From assembly GCA_942493245.1 (NCBI GenBank), contig OW818685.1:2418001-2482000 (forward strand): a stretch of 64,000 bases of DNA, in the 5' to 3' direction. Shown one piece after another: positions 1 to 7,809 of this stretch. Position numbers and translations under genes: made by a program. Position 1 is the stretch's first letter. Each line of letters opens with the position of its first letter. This DNA comes from DAOPYU01 sp942493245. Its GTDB lineage: Bacteria; Sumerlaeota; Sumerlaeia; UBA8349. The notes below the pieces were generated by a model. That model was not told the origin of the DNA and searched no databases. It saw nothing but the letters and a program-made list of their open reading frames with translations.

Positions 1-1
1 T

Positions 2-436
2 CCGGTCCTGAAGGCAGGGTTCTTTCGTCCCCGCTATCGCGTGTCGTTTCGGGCGGGACAGGGAACGTTTTACGACCTGCCGTCCCCCAAGCCGCCGATC
101 CGCACCGTCATGTGCCGGGCGGACACAGCGCTGCGCGTGAGTCATCCCTACGCTTGCGAGGATCGGGAGCCGATTCACGTCCGGCATCCGATCGATCAAA
201 CCATAATAGATATCCGTCTGGAGGTCCGGGGCCGTCTCCAGATAGATGCGGACGTTTCGGTCCGCATACGGGGCGGATGGCAGAGCGCGTGCGACACGCG
301 GCTGGTTCTCACGCGACGCCTGGGGTGCCGCAGCGACACGGCACAGCGGATCGGAAGACGGCTCGACCTCCAGACGGATCTCGAACAGACACTCTTCCAC
401 GTGCTTCTGAATGAAACCCATCTCATTGCAACTTAA
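2..436 (+). CDS. Phage structural-module protein, 5' end outside window
   Basis: The reading frame is already open at base 2, so this is the C-terminal 144 residues of a longer protein. It stops at 434-436, 19 bases before the next gene and just before that gene's ribosome-binding site, which supports frame and strand. The visible part is Arg-rich and probably beta-rich, with no motif I can name. Position directly upstream of a tail-type gene and a DUF4815 protein suggests a baseplate or tail component of the same late operon. Function is unknown. Confidence 0.55.
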   Translation, partial: PVLKAGFFRPRYRVSFRAGQGTFYDLPSPKPPIRTVMCRADTALRVSHPYACEDREPIHVRHPIDQTIIDIRLEVRGRLQIDADVSVRIRGGWQSACDTRLVLTRRLGCRSDTAQRIGRRLDLQTDLEQTLFHVLLNETHLIAT

Positions 437-455
437 AGAAGGAGGATTTTCCAAC

Positions 456-989
456 ATGTCACTGGGACTCATTGTCAACACCGGCCGCATTCTGACGGCC
501 CGACTGCTTCTGGGACTGGGAGGCGACGGAATTTCGCACTGCGCCATCGGCGACGGCGACGCGAGCTTCTCCGACCCGCTCAATCCCCCCCAGCCCAGTA
601 TCGGACAGACAGGGCTGAAAAACGAACGCGCCCGCAAACGCTGGTACAAGCGGACGTTCCTCAAGGAAAACCCCGAGGGCGCGCTCCTGGTCAACGGCGT
701 TCATTACATCGAGACCGGCCAGGAGACGAACACACTCGGGGTCTTCTTCCGTTTCGACGAGGGGGAGGCCAACGGGATCACGATCAAGGAGTACGGCTTC
801 TTCGGCGGCAACGTCGCCTATGTAGCCGGGGTCCCGGGCGATTACGCCCTCAATGGTATTTATCAGGTGAACACCAACCCCACGGGCGAGGTGCTGCAGC
901 CGGGGTACCTCTACGAGGTGAAGAACATCCCGGACTTTAACAAGATCTCCGACACCCGCGTCGAACTCGTGGGTGTCATCAAAATCTGA
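456..989 (+). CDS. Phage tail/fibre-associated protein, 177 aa
   Basis: I chose ATG 456 because AGAAGGAGG lies 7-8 bases upstream; an in-frame ATG at 411 has no such site. The protein starts MSLGLIVNTGR and contains a GDGDA stretch (about 31-35), then beta-rich sequence ending in VELVGVIKI. This pattern (short protein, early NTG, later EYGFFGG) resembles small tail-fibre/baseplate proteins that sit before large fibre genes in tailed phages. It is 16 bases upstream of the DUF4815 gene and presumably co-transcribed. I cannot assign a named family; the phage-tail role is inferred mainly from context. Confidence 0.6.
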   Translation: MSLGLIVNTGRILTARLLLGLGGDGISHCAIGDGDASFSDPLNPPQPSIGQTGLKNERARKRWYKRTFLKENPEGALLVNGVHYIETGQETNTLGVFFRFDEGEANGITIKEYGFFGGNVAYVAGVPGDYALNGIYQVNTNPTGEVLQPGYLYEVKNIPDFNKISDTRVELVGVIKI

Positions 990-1005
990 CGAAAGGAACC
1001 GATCC

Positions 1006-4000
1006 ATGACGATTTCACGCAACACGTTCGACTCGGCTAAAAACTACAAGCGCGTCCGCTACCACCAGGACCGCGATCTGCTCGATTCCGAACTCAACGA
1101 ACAGCAGGACATTCTGATCCACGAACGGCACAAGTTCGCCGATCAGATCTTCCGGGAAGGCGCGATCCTCTCGGGCTGTGTGGCGAAAGCCACGAACAAT
1201 GTCGTGGTGGTGAGCAGCGGCGTGGTTTACATCCACGGCCACTTTGAGGCGGTTCCCGGCGCGACCCTCTCCTACGATCCGGCCAGGACCTCCGGCGCCG
1301 ATTATGTCTATGTCGAGTTGCTCAAGTACAACATCGGCTACACCCAGGACGGCGTTCTGATCAATCCGGCCACGGGCGAGCCGACCGCCGAACGCGAGCA
1401 GTGGATTCTCTCCCTCAAGGCACAGAACACGTCCACTTTCTCGCTTCCCAACAACGTGACCGAGCGGCGGGTGGTGGCGATCCACAAGTTCGACCGTGCG
1501 ACCCGCGAAGTGACGGCCACCGTGCAGGAAAAGTCCAATCTCTACCTGCGGGATCTTCTGGGGACCCTGCCAGGCAACCGCATCACGGTCGCGTCGATCA
1601 CCGAGGATCAGTTGGCCTTTGCGGCGGCCGAGGGGTTGCAATCGCTCCTGCAGAACCTGGCGGAGCGAACGTTCGACCAGGCGGGCAGTTATCTGGTACG
1701 CGGTTTCAACAGTTTCATGGGGATGATGCGCACGGACAGTGTCGATGTGATCACAAACGCCGGTCGCGCCTATATCGAAGGCTACCGCCTCCAGTTCGAT
1801 CTGCCCAAGACCACTGTTATCCCCAAGTCGGTGGCGACCAAAGCCGTGCGGGGCGAGCAAAAGACCTTCAACGCCTCGGAACGCCGCTATGCGGTCAATT
1901 CGACGCCGCTCAAGGAGACCACCCAACTCGAGGCCATCGTCGAAATCACGGCGAACGTCACGCGCGGTTCTGTGGGAGGTGGCGAGGATCTGCTCACCCC
2001 CAATCCCGTGGTGGACATCCTCGAGGTCAGCCAGGGCGCCACGGTCTTCCGGGAAAGCATCGACTGGCAGCAGTCGGGCAATACGGTCGATTGGCTCGGA
2101 TCGGGCAGTGAACCGGCCATCGGGTCGAGTTACACCGTCCGCTGGACCTACACCCGGCAAATGACCAAGGGGGTGGATTATGTGGACGGCGGGTGGTTCG
2201 GGGTTGTCAACCACCCGGCCGCCACCACGTACTGTTACCTCGTCACGGCGTTCGACGCCTCGGGCGAAACCACGTTCGACGCGTCCAAGGTGCTCGCGCG
2301 TCCCACCGCCGCGGGCGAATTGAATCTCCTGTCCTGGCTCCCCGTGAACGGCGCCCTCGGCTACCGCCTCTACCGTTCCACCTCGCCCTCGGTCCGCACG
2401 AACTTCCTGTGTCTCAAGGAACTCGGCAGCGAAGCCACTTCTTACATCGATGACGGCGTGGACGTGACGAACAGCGTCAATCCGCCCGCGACAGGGGGAA
2501 CCTCGATCACGATGTCGAGCGGCAAGATTGCGCCGGGCAATCTCAATGTGGTCAACTTCGGGCGCACGAATGTCGGTGTGCAACCCGTCAATGGCTCGAA
2601 CTGCAGCATCGATTACAACTACTACCTCGGGCGCTACGACATCCTCTATGCCACGCGCACCGAGATCAAGCGCCTCGCGGGTGCACCGGCCGACAACCCC
2701 AAACTGCCCATCGCCCAAAGTGGCACGCTTGCCCTCTGCAGCATCCTCTGTCCCCCCAACTCGACCAATCTGGTCATCCGTAACTTCGGTCTCACCCGGG
2801 TCACGATGGACATGATCCACGACATCATTCAGGACGTCGAAGCGCTCAAGTACAACGACGCTCAGTACCAGATGAACAACGCGCTTCAGAACCGCGACGC
2901 CCAGACCAAGAAGGGCATCTACTCCGACGACTTCTCCAATGACGCCCAGTCCGATATCTACCACGATCAGTGGAGCGCGCGGATTGACGGGGTCGGAAAG
3001 TTCGCCGCTCCGGGACGTGCGGCTACCTCCTGGCTGCTCGAGGTCGATCCGGCCCACAGCAACGTCCGGTTGACCTCGAGTCTTGCCCTGCTGCCCGGGA
3101 CCGAGCAGGTGCTCGTGGCGCAGGACAACTGGTCCGAGGAAAAGAACATCAATCCCTACGGCACCTTCACTCAACCTCTGCCCTCCGTTCAGATTGCCCC
3201 CAATATCGGACGGCGCGGCCAGACCCGGATCTCCGTGCTCGGTATGAATTTCACGCCCGGCGTGACCACCGTCCAGGTGGATTGTGACGGGCACAGGGTC
3301 GCTGAAAACCTGCAGGCCGACGCCATCGGACGGGTCGAGACCGCCTTCACGATCCCCGCCTATGTCCGGCAGGGCAACCGCACCGTCTCGATGCACGACG
3401 GGAATCTCTACGCCAGCACGGCCCTCCAGATCAACGAACCCGTTGTCGTCAGCCGCGTCGAGCGCGTGGTCGAGGGGCGCGTCATCCGCAGCACGGTCAG
3501 CCAGCAGGTCTGGAACTGCACCCGCCAATCCTCGCGCGTCGATCCGCTCGCTCAGACCTTCTCCTTCGACCGGAACCGCGTGGTCTCGGCCATCGGCCTC
3601 CAGTTCAGCCAGAAGGACGCCACGCTTCCAGTAACCGTCCAGATTCGCGGAGTCACCACGGGGTTGCCGAACAATCAGGTCTTCGCCGAGAAGGCGCTCG
3701 CCCCGTCGGAAGTGACCCTGTACAGCGAGACGAAGATCACTTTCAGCAACCCCTTCTATGCCGAGGCGAATCAGAGTTATGCCGTGGTGCTCCTCACCAA
3801 CAGCAACAACTACAAGGTCCGCGTCGCCACGCTCAGCCAGGTCGGGCAGAACGGCGTCATCACCCGCCAGACCTATGCCGAGGGCGTTCTGCTCGAAAGT
3901 TCCAACGCCGAGACCTGGACCCCGCTCAACGGTTCAGACCTGTCGATGCGGGTCTATGGTTACGATTTTTCGAGCAGTGGCACGCTCCAGTTTGCGCCGG

Positions 4001-4554
4001 TCAGCGGCGTGCAATTCTCGGACCTCAACCTCGACGAGTACTCGGTCATTCCGCAGGGTTGCTCGCTGTTGTGGGAATACTCGACTGACGGAGGCGCGAC
4101 GTGGGACGCGATTGTCCCCGCCGAGGAAGAACGGCTGCCGAACCTGGCGACCAACGTGATCGTGCGGGTTCAGATGGAGACCGGCGCCAGTAACGATACC
4201 CCCGCGCTCAACTTCCACGATGTGAATCTCATCGGCTACAAGAACGACACGGTCGGTGTGTACATCACCCGCGAGAACGAACTGGCCCAGGGCGTCGAGT
4301 CCACCAAGGTCTATGCCCAGATGCACGTTCCGAGCGGGACGAACGTCCAGTGGCTGGCCAGCAACAACGGGGGAGCGACCTGGGAGACCATGACGCTCGA
4401 CGCCACGCGTCCCATTGATCAGGACTGGACCGAGTACACTTTCCTGCGGACCTTCCTGGACAGTACCGGCCGCAAGGTACGCTACAAGGCCTTCATGACC
4501 GGGACAGTCCTGATCTATCCCCGCGTTCACAGATTGGGAGCGACGTTGAGTTGA
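1006..4554 (+). CDS. DUF4815-type phage tail fibre/baseplate protein, 1182 aa
   Basis: Start ATG 1006 has GAAAGGAA just upstream; an earlier in-frame ATG at 973 overlaps the previous gene and lacks a site. The N-terminus (TFDSAKNYKRVRYHQDRDLL, then LNEQQDI and REGAILSG) matches what I know of DUF4815 phage proteins. Further features are a fibronectin-like segment around residues 400-500, an IPT/TIG-like stretch near 730-820 (GRRGQTRISVLGMNFTPG), and a C-terminal beta-sandwich region (DPLAQTFSF, NQSYAVVLLTN). Such multi-domain proteins usually form host-contact fibres or baseplate arms. There is no signal peptide or membrane segment. Phage particle versus tailocin cannot be decided here. Confidence 0.75.
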   Translation: MTISRNTFDSAKNYKRVRYHQDRDLLDSELNEQQDILIHERHKFADQIFREGAILSGCVAKATNNVVVVSSGVVYIHGHFEAVPGATLSYDPARTSGADYVYVELLKYNIGYTQDGVLINPATGEPTAEREQWILSLKAQNTSTFSLPNNVTERRVVAIHKFDRATREVTATVQEKSNLYLRDLLGTLPGNRITVASITEDQLAFAAAEGLQSLLQNLAERTFDQAGSYLVRGFNSFMGMMRTDSVDVITNAGRAYIEGYRLQFDLPKTTVIPKSVATKAVRGEQKTFNASERRYAVNSTPLKETTQLEAIVEITANVTRGSVGGGEDLLTPNPVVDILEVSQGATVFRESIDWQQSGNTVDWLGSGSEPAIGSSYTVRWTYTRQMTKGVDYVDGGWFGVVNHPAATTYCYLVTAFDASGETTFDASKVLARPTAAGELNLLSWLPVNGALGYRLYRSTSPSVRTNFLCLKELGSEATSYIDDGVDVTNSVNPPATGGTSITMSSGKIAPGNLNVVNFGRTNVGVQPVNGSNCSIDYNYYLGRYDILYATRTEIKRLAGAPADNPKLPIAQSGTLALCSILCPPNSTNLVIRNFGLTRVTMDMIHDIIQDVEALKYNDAQYQMNNALQNRDAQTKKGIYSDDFSNDAQSDIYHDQWSARIDGVGKFAAPGRAATSWLLEVDPAHSNVRLTSSLALLPGTEQVLVAQDNWSEEKNINPYGTFTQPLPSVQIAPNIGRRGQTRISVLGMNFTPGVTTVQVDCDGHRVAENLQADAIGRVETAFTIPAYVRQGNRTVSMHDGNLYASTALQINEPVVVSRVERVVEGRVIRSTVSQQVWNCTRQSSRVDPLAQTFSFDRNRVVSAIGLQFSQKDATLPVTVQIRGVTTGLPNNQVFAEKALAPSEVTLYSETKITFSNPFYAEANQSYAVVLLTNSNNYKVRVATLSQVGQNGVITRQTYAEGVLLESSNAETWTPLNGSDLSMRVYGYDFSSSGTLQFAPVSGVQFSDLNLDEYSVIPQGCSLLWEYSTDGGATWDAIVPAEEERLPNLATNVIVRVQMETGASNDTPALNFHDVNLIGYKNDTVGVYITRENELAQGVESTKVYAQMHVPSGTNVQWLASNNGGATWETMTLDATRPIDQDWTEYTFLRTFLDSTGRKVRYKAFMTGTVLIYPRVHRLGATLS

Positions 4555-4571
4555 GCAAGGAGGCACACACA

Positions 4572-4838
4572 ATGATTGTCAAACGCCGCGGGGGGATGAC
4601 CGAGTTCATCCCCTCGCTCCGGGAAAAACGGGAAGGACTGATCCATGACCATGTTCTCGAACTGGTCGGTCTCCTGCACGAACGGCTGGGCTTGATCGAA
4701 GAGGCGTGCGGCTTGGCAACGGAAGAAATGGCGAGGTGCCACATCCTGTTGGACCGCATTCGGGCTGAGGAGAGTCAAACCCGCGATCTTCACCACCGAT
4801 TGACCGACGAAAGCACCCGGCACGGCGCCCAGTGTTGA
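4572..4838 (+). CDS. Small helical protein at the end of the tail operon, 88 aa
   Basis: AAGGAGG at 4556-4562 places the start at ATG 4572 rather than the in-frame ATG-less upstream extension. The 88 residues are strongly helical (LIHDHVLELVGLLHERLGL, then an Ala/Glu-rich segment), with a basic N-terminus. No family recognised. It follows the fibre gene by 17 bases and is closed by a strong terminator, so it is the last gene of the late operon. A chaperone or fibre-assembly role would fit but is only a guess. Confidence 0.6.
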   Translation: MIVKRRGGMTEFIPSLREKREGLIHDHVLELVGLLHERLGLIEEACGLATEEMARCHILLDRIRAEESQTRDLHHRLTDESTRHGAQC

Positions 4839-4869
4839 CCTGGGACCCCGGATCGGCTCCCTCCTGATC

Positions 4870-4917
4870 ACGCCCCGGATCGCGGGTTGTCTCCCCGGTC
4901 CGGGGCGTGTCTTTTTT
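4870..4917 (+). terminator. Rho-independent terminator of the tail operon
   Basis: Arms ACGCCCCGG (4870-4878) and CCGGGGCGT (4900-4908) pair perfectly and are followed by a T tract (4912-4917). It lies about 30 bases after the last gene. The 200 bases between this hairpin and the amidoligase start contain no gene I can support and no convincing promoter. Confidence 0.85.
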
Positions 4918-5116
4918 GAGGAGGAAGCGGTGTATGTTTCTCCTATTCGGATGTTCGCGCACCAAGATTAATACATGATTGGCATCAAACGAGTTAAATG
5001 TCGTTCCTTTGTGTTCTTTCTCTTGATTTCACCCCCCGAACCAAGCGTGTATGGGTTCCGTCAGCCACACACAGAAGGCTGAAAAACAACAGTTTAGAAG
5101 AAACGGAGACGCACAC

Positions 5117-6121
5117 GTGGATTTACGGGAAATCAGGTTCGGAATCGAAATCGAAACAATCGGGCAGACCCGCGAGCATACCGCCAAAACTATCCGGTCG
5201 GTGGTTGGGGGAACCGTCCGGCATGTCGGCTCCCCCAGCAGCCACGATCCGTGGGAGGTCGAAGCCCCGGACGGACGCAGGTGGCAGGTCGTCGGCGACG
5301 CTTCCCTCACCAGCGTCGCCCCGCACCTGCGGGCCGAGGTCGTCAGTCCGGTTCTCGTTTACGACGACCTTCCGCAACTGCAGGAGATTGTCCGCGCCCT
5401 GCGCCGCGCCAAATGTCAGGTGGACGAACGGTGCGGGATTCATATCCACGTGGACGGAGCCATTTGCGACGCGCAGAAACTGACAAACCTCGCCAAGACC
5501 TTCTACAAGCAGGAAGATCTCATCCTCCACGCCCTCGGGGTCCACGCCGAACGCCAGCGTTACTGTAAACCCCTGAGTAGTGACTTCATCCGCGCCCTCG
5601 AACGCCGCCGTCCGAGGACAATGAACGACCTCAACCGCGCGTGGTACGGACGCGAGAACAACCGGCCCGAACACTACCACCCCAGTCGCTACGTGACCCT
5701 GAATTTTCACAACTTATGGTACCGCAACACGGTCGAGATGCGGGCCGCAAACAGCACCCTCCATGCGGGCAAGGTCAAGGCCTACGTCCAGTTCGTGCTC
5801 GCGCTGGCGGCCCGGGCTGTGAGCGCCCGGGCGGCGTCGAGCCGCAAGCGCGAGTTCCATCCCGAAAGCGCCAAGTATGACCTGCGGGTCCTGCTGCTCC
5901 GACTCGGGATGATCGGCGACGAGTTCAAGACCGCCCGCCACCACCTCATGGCCAACATGCCCGGAGACGCCGCCTTCAAGACCCGCGAGCAACGTCTCGA
6001 GCACACGGCCAAATGGAAGGGAAAGGGGAAAGCCCCGAAGGAAAAGGCTGTGGCCCCTGTGGGAGAGGACGATGAAACGACCGTACTGCCAGACGAAAAG
6101 GAGGAAAACACACCATGCTGA
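5117..6121 (+). CDS. Amidoligase family protein (Amidoligase_2 type, ATP-dependent COOH-NH2 ligase)
   Basis: Predicted ATP-dependent ligase joining a carboxylate to an amine, giving an amide or isopeptide. Visible family marks: FGIEIE at residues 8-13, HIHVDG near 109-114, and NFHNLWYRNTVEMRAANSTL near 195-215, which holds the conserved VE-x-R and STL. I prefer GTG 5117 because AACGGAG precedes it and the conserved region begins at once; an ATG at 5051 would add 22 unlikely residues. The last 45 residues are Lys/Glu-rich linker. It overlaps the next gene by 7 bases. Comparative work (Iyer and colleagues, 2009) placed such phage ligases beside glutamine amidotransferases, as here. The substrate is unknown. 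Confidence 0.85.
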   Translation: MDLREIRFGIEIETIGQTREHTAKTIRSVVGGTVRHVGSPSSHDPWEVEAPDGRRWQVVGDASLTSVAPHLRAEVVSPVLVYDDLPQLQEIVRALRRAKCQVDERCGIHIHVDGAICDAQKLTNLAKTFYKQEDLILHALGVHAERQRYCKPLSSDFIRALERRRPRTMNDLNRAWYGRENNRPEHYHPSRYVTLNFHNLWYRNTVEMRAANSTLHAGKVKAYVQFVLALAARAVSARAASSRKREFHPESAKYDLRVLLLRLGMIGDEFKTARHHLMANMPGDAAFKTREQRLEHTAKWKGKGKAPKEKAVAPVGEDDETTVLPDEKEENTPC

Positions 6122-6657
6122 TTCTGCTGCGCGAATCGGATCCGCACGGCCAGCCCCTCGTCGGGAGCGGCCTCCTCATCCCCGGCGAGACCGCGCTGGA
6201 AATCGTCCGGAAGATGCAGGCCGCCTCGCCCTTCTACGGGAAGAGTCTCGTTCAATACATGCGGCGAACTCTGAGTGCTGCGGGCGATGGAAAAGCGTCG
6301 CCCGGCGGACCGCCTGAACAAGCGGCGCGGGAATTCCTCGAACGCCTCGCCCGCCGCGGGTTCGTCGAGTTTCTGCCTCAGCAGCCTGCCCAACAGACTG
6401 TTGGGCAGGCTGCCGGGGCTCCGGCTGAACCGGGTAAAGGGCGGCGGCTGGTTCCTATTCCCGAGAATGTTCTCAGCGGGATTGAGGCCGTACGGTTGGG
6501 AGGCCAAACCAACATGCTCGATTACCCCGTCGTCATCCGGATCGCCCGCGAGACCGGTCACCCCGCCACCGCCGACTGGATCACCGCGCATCTCTCCCTC
6601 TACAGCGCCGGTATCTTCCGGGGCTTCGTGGCAGATGAATCAGAAAAGGAGGCTTAA
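6115..6657 (+). CDS. DUF5049 domain protein of the amidoligase cassette, 180 aa
   Basis: AAAGGAGG ahead of ATG 6115 gives a clear start inside the end of the amidoligase gene. Residues about 1-85 form one module (DPHGQPLVGSGLL, LVQYMRRTL, FLERLARRGFVEFLP). Residues 118-175 look like DUF5049: ENVLSGIEAVRLGGQTNMLD, then VVIRIARETG and SAGIFRGF. DUF5049 proteins are small phage proteins often found with amidoligases, so the context agrees. The two modules are separated by a Gln/Ala/Gly stretch encoded by a perfect 33-bp palindrome (separate entry). Biochemical role unknown; a substrate carrier or adaptor for the ligase is possible. Confidence 0.65.
   Translation: MLILLRESDPHGQPLVGSGLLIPGETALEIVRKMQAASPFYGKSLVQYMRRTLSAAGDGKASPGGPPEQAAREFLERLARRGFVEFLPQQPAQQTVGQAAGAPAEPGKGRRLVPIPENVLSGIEAVRLGGQTNMLDYPVVIRIARETGHPATADWITAHLSLYSAGIFRGFVADESEKEA
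6381..6413. repeat. Perfect 33-bp palindrome inside the DUF5049 gene
   Basis: Arm GCAGCCTGCCCAACAG (6381-6396), one central base, and its exact reverse complement (6398-6413). It encodes a QQPAQQTVGQAAG-like linker between two protein modules. It could be an interspersed palindromic element that entered the gene in frame, or a strong mRNA hairpin. Confidence 0.85.
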
Positions 6658-6659
6658 CA

Positions 6660-7442
6660 ATGTGCGGGCAACTGGGAATTCTGATTGGCAGGTCGAGTCG
6701 GCCCCGGAAAAACATGGCCGGGATCGCCAAACTGTTCACCCGCCTGCTCGTTCTGAGCGAGCACCGGGGGCCCCACGCCAGTGGCGCGGCCTGGCTCGAC
6801 TCGTCCGGCGCCCACCGGCTCCACAAAGCGCCCGAGTCCGCTTCTATGTTCGTCACTGGGAATGCCTATGAGGAGTGGCAGGCGTCGATTCCCCCCACAG
6901 CCACGTTACTCATGGGACACACACGCTGGCCCACCCAAGGGACCCATCTCGACAACCGCAACAACCACCCGTTGTCGGACAGCGGGGAACATCCGATTCT
7001 GCTGACCCACAACGGGAACATTCCGGAGGTGGATCTCTGTTTCAGGCATTTCGGTCTCCCCCGGCGGTGGGGCGTGGACAGCGAGATCCTCCTGCGGTTG
7101 GCCCGGCGGCATGCGCGGCCCGGAGGGGTTGATGTGGCGGCCCTGCTGGGCGACATGGCACGGTGTCCGGGCGATATCGCCTCCGTCGTGGCATGGGCCG
7201 CCTACCCAGAAACGATCCTCCTCATCCGGCGCGACCGTCCCCTGTTTATCGCCTGGAACGCGCGGCGGCGTCTACTTGCCTACGCCTCCGAACGGCCCAT
7301 TCTGGTGGAAGCCATCCGCAAAGGCTCGGGCGCATCCATGGCTTCCATATCTGGGTGGCGGATGGATGTCATGGAAGAAGAAACAGCGAGAGTACTCAAT
7401 ATCCGGACCCTGCCGGAATGCATCGAGTATGGGTTTGTATGA
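6660..7442 (+). CDS. Class II glutamine amidotransferase (GATase-II)
   Basis: The protein begins MCGQLGIL, so removal of Met exposes the N-terminal Cys nucleophile of class II (Ntn) amidotransferases. GHTRWPTQG (about 82-90) and THNGNI (about 116-121) match the glutamine-binding and oxyanion elements of GlmS/PurF-type glutaminase domains. At 260 residues it is a free glutaminase domain without a synthase domain, so its partner is probably the amidoligase two genes upstream, which would use the released ammonia or a glutamine-derived group. It starts 2 bases after the DUF5049 stop. AGGAGG lies 7 bases before the ATG. Very likely one operon with the two upstream genes. Confidence 0.88.
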   Translation: MCGQLGILIGRSSRPRKNMAGIAKLFTRLLVLSEHRGPHASGAAWLDSSGAHRLHKAPESASMFVTGNAYEEWQASIPPTATLLMGHTRWPTQGTHLDNRNNHPLSDSGEHPILLTHNGNIPEVDLCFRHFGLPRRWGVDSEILLRLARRHARPGGVDVAALLGDMARCPGDIASVVAWAAYPETILLIRRDRPLFIAWNARRRLLAYASERPILVEAIRKGSGASMASISGWRMDVMEEETARVLNIRTLPECIEYGFV

Positions 7443-7525
7443 GAGACAAGGGAGAGAGTCGCCAACCGTCCAGGAGCACTTTTGGGCCCCCAACGCCTGC
7501 AACCTTTCCAAAAGAACGAAAGCGT

Positions 7526-7554
7526 TTGACAATCGCCCCCCGCCTAAATACATT
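7526..7554 (+). promoter_or_regulatory. Sigma70-like promoter for the defence operon
   Basis: Perfect -35 TTGACA (7526-7531), 17-base spacer, and TACATT (7549-7554) as the -10. It stands in the only gap between the amidotransferase gene and the HTH gene, about 50 bases before the HTH start. No other promoter is evident down to 22309. Confidence 0.65.
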
Positions 7555-7608
7555 AGTGATGTCTAAGTTGCGGAAGATCAACCCAGCATACCTGTTTCCG
7601 CCTGTGGC

Positions 7609-7809
7609 ATGGAAGATTGTTATCTATCAGTAGACGAGATAGGTAAATACATCGGTGTCAGCAGTGACACCGTTTGCCGCTGGATCGACAAGCATGCGAC
7701 ACCCGCCCATCACATGGGCCGTCTTAGAAAGTTCAAAAAAGACAAGGCCGAAAAGTGGGGAAAGGCTGGCGGCGCGGCTGATCGCAATAAGAAGGATTCG
7801 GAAGAATGA
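7609..7809 (+). CDS. Small HTH (excisionase/MerR-like) DNA-binding protein, 66 aa
   Basis: The residues LSVDEIGKYIGVSSDTVCRWIDKH (6-29) form a typical HTH_17-like winged helix as in excisionase-family proteins, followed by a basic Lys-rich tail. It overlaps the helicase gene by 4 bases (ATGA). Small HTH proteins of this kind often head helicase/methylase defence operons, where they may act as regulator or DNA-binding subunit. No Shine-Dalgarno site is obvious, so the start is only the best ATG in frame. Confidence 0.75.
   Translation: MEDCYLSVDEIGKYIGVSSDTVCRWIDKHATPAHHMGRLRKFKKDKAEKWGKAGGAADRNKKDSEE

Noticed and set aside
1015..3528. Long minus-strand frame opposite the DUF4815 gene
   Set aside because: It is the complement of a well-supported phage gene, has no ribosome site and a composition typical of antisense frames in G+C-rich DNA.
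4918..5116. Promoter for the amidoligase cassette
   Set aside because: I could not find a -35/-10 pair with acceptable spacing; TTGATT at about 5022 has no matching -10.
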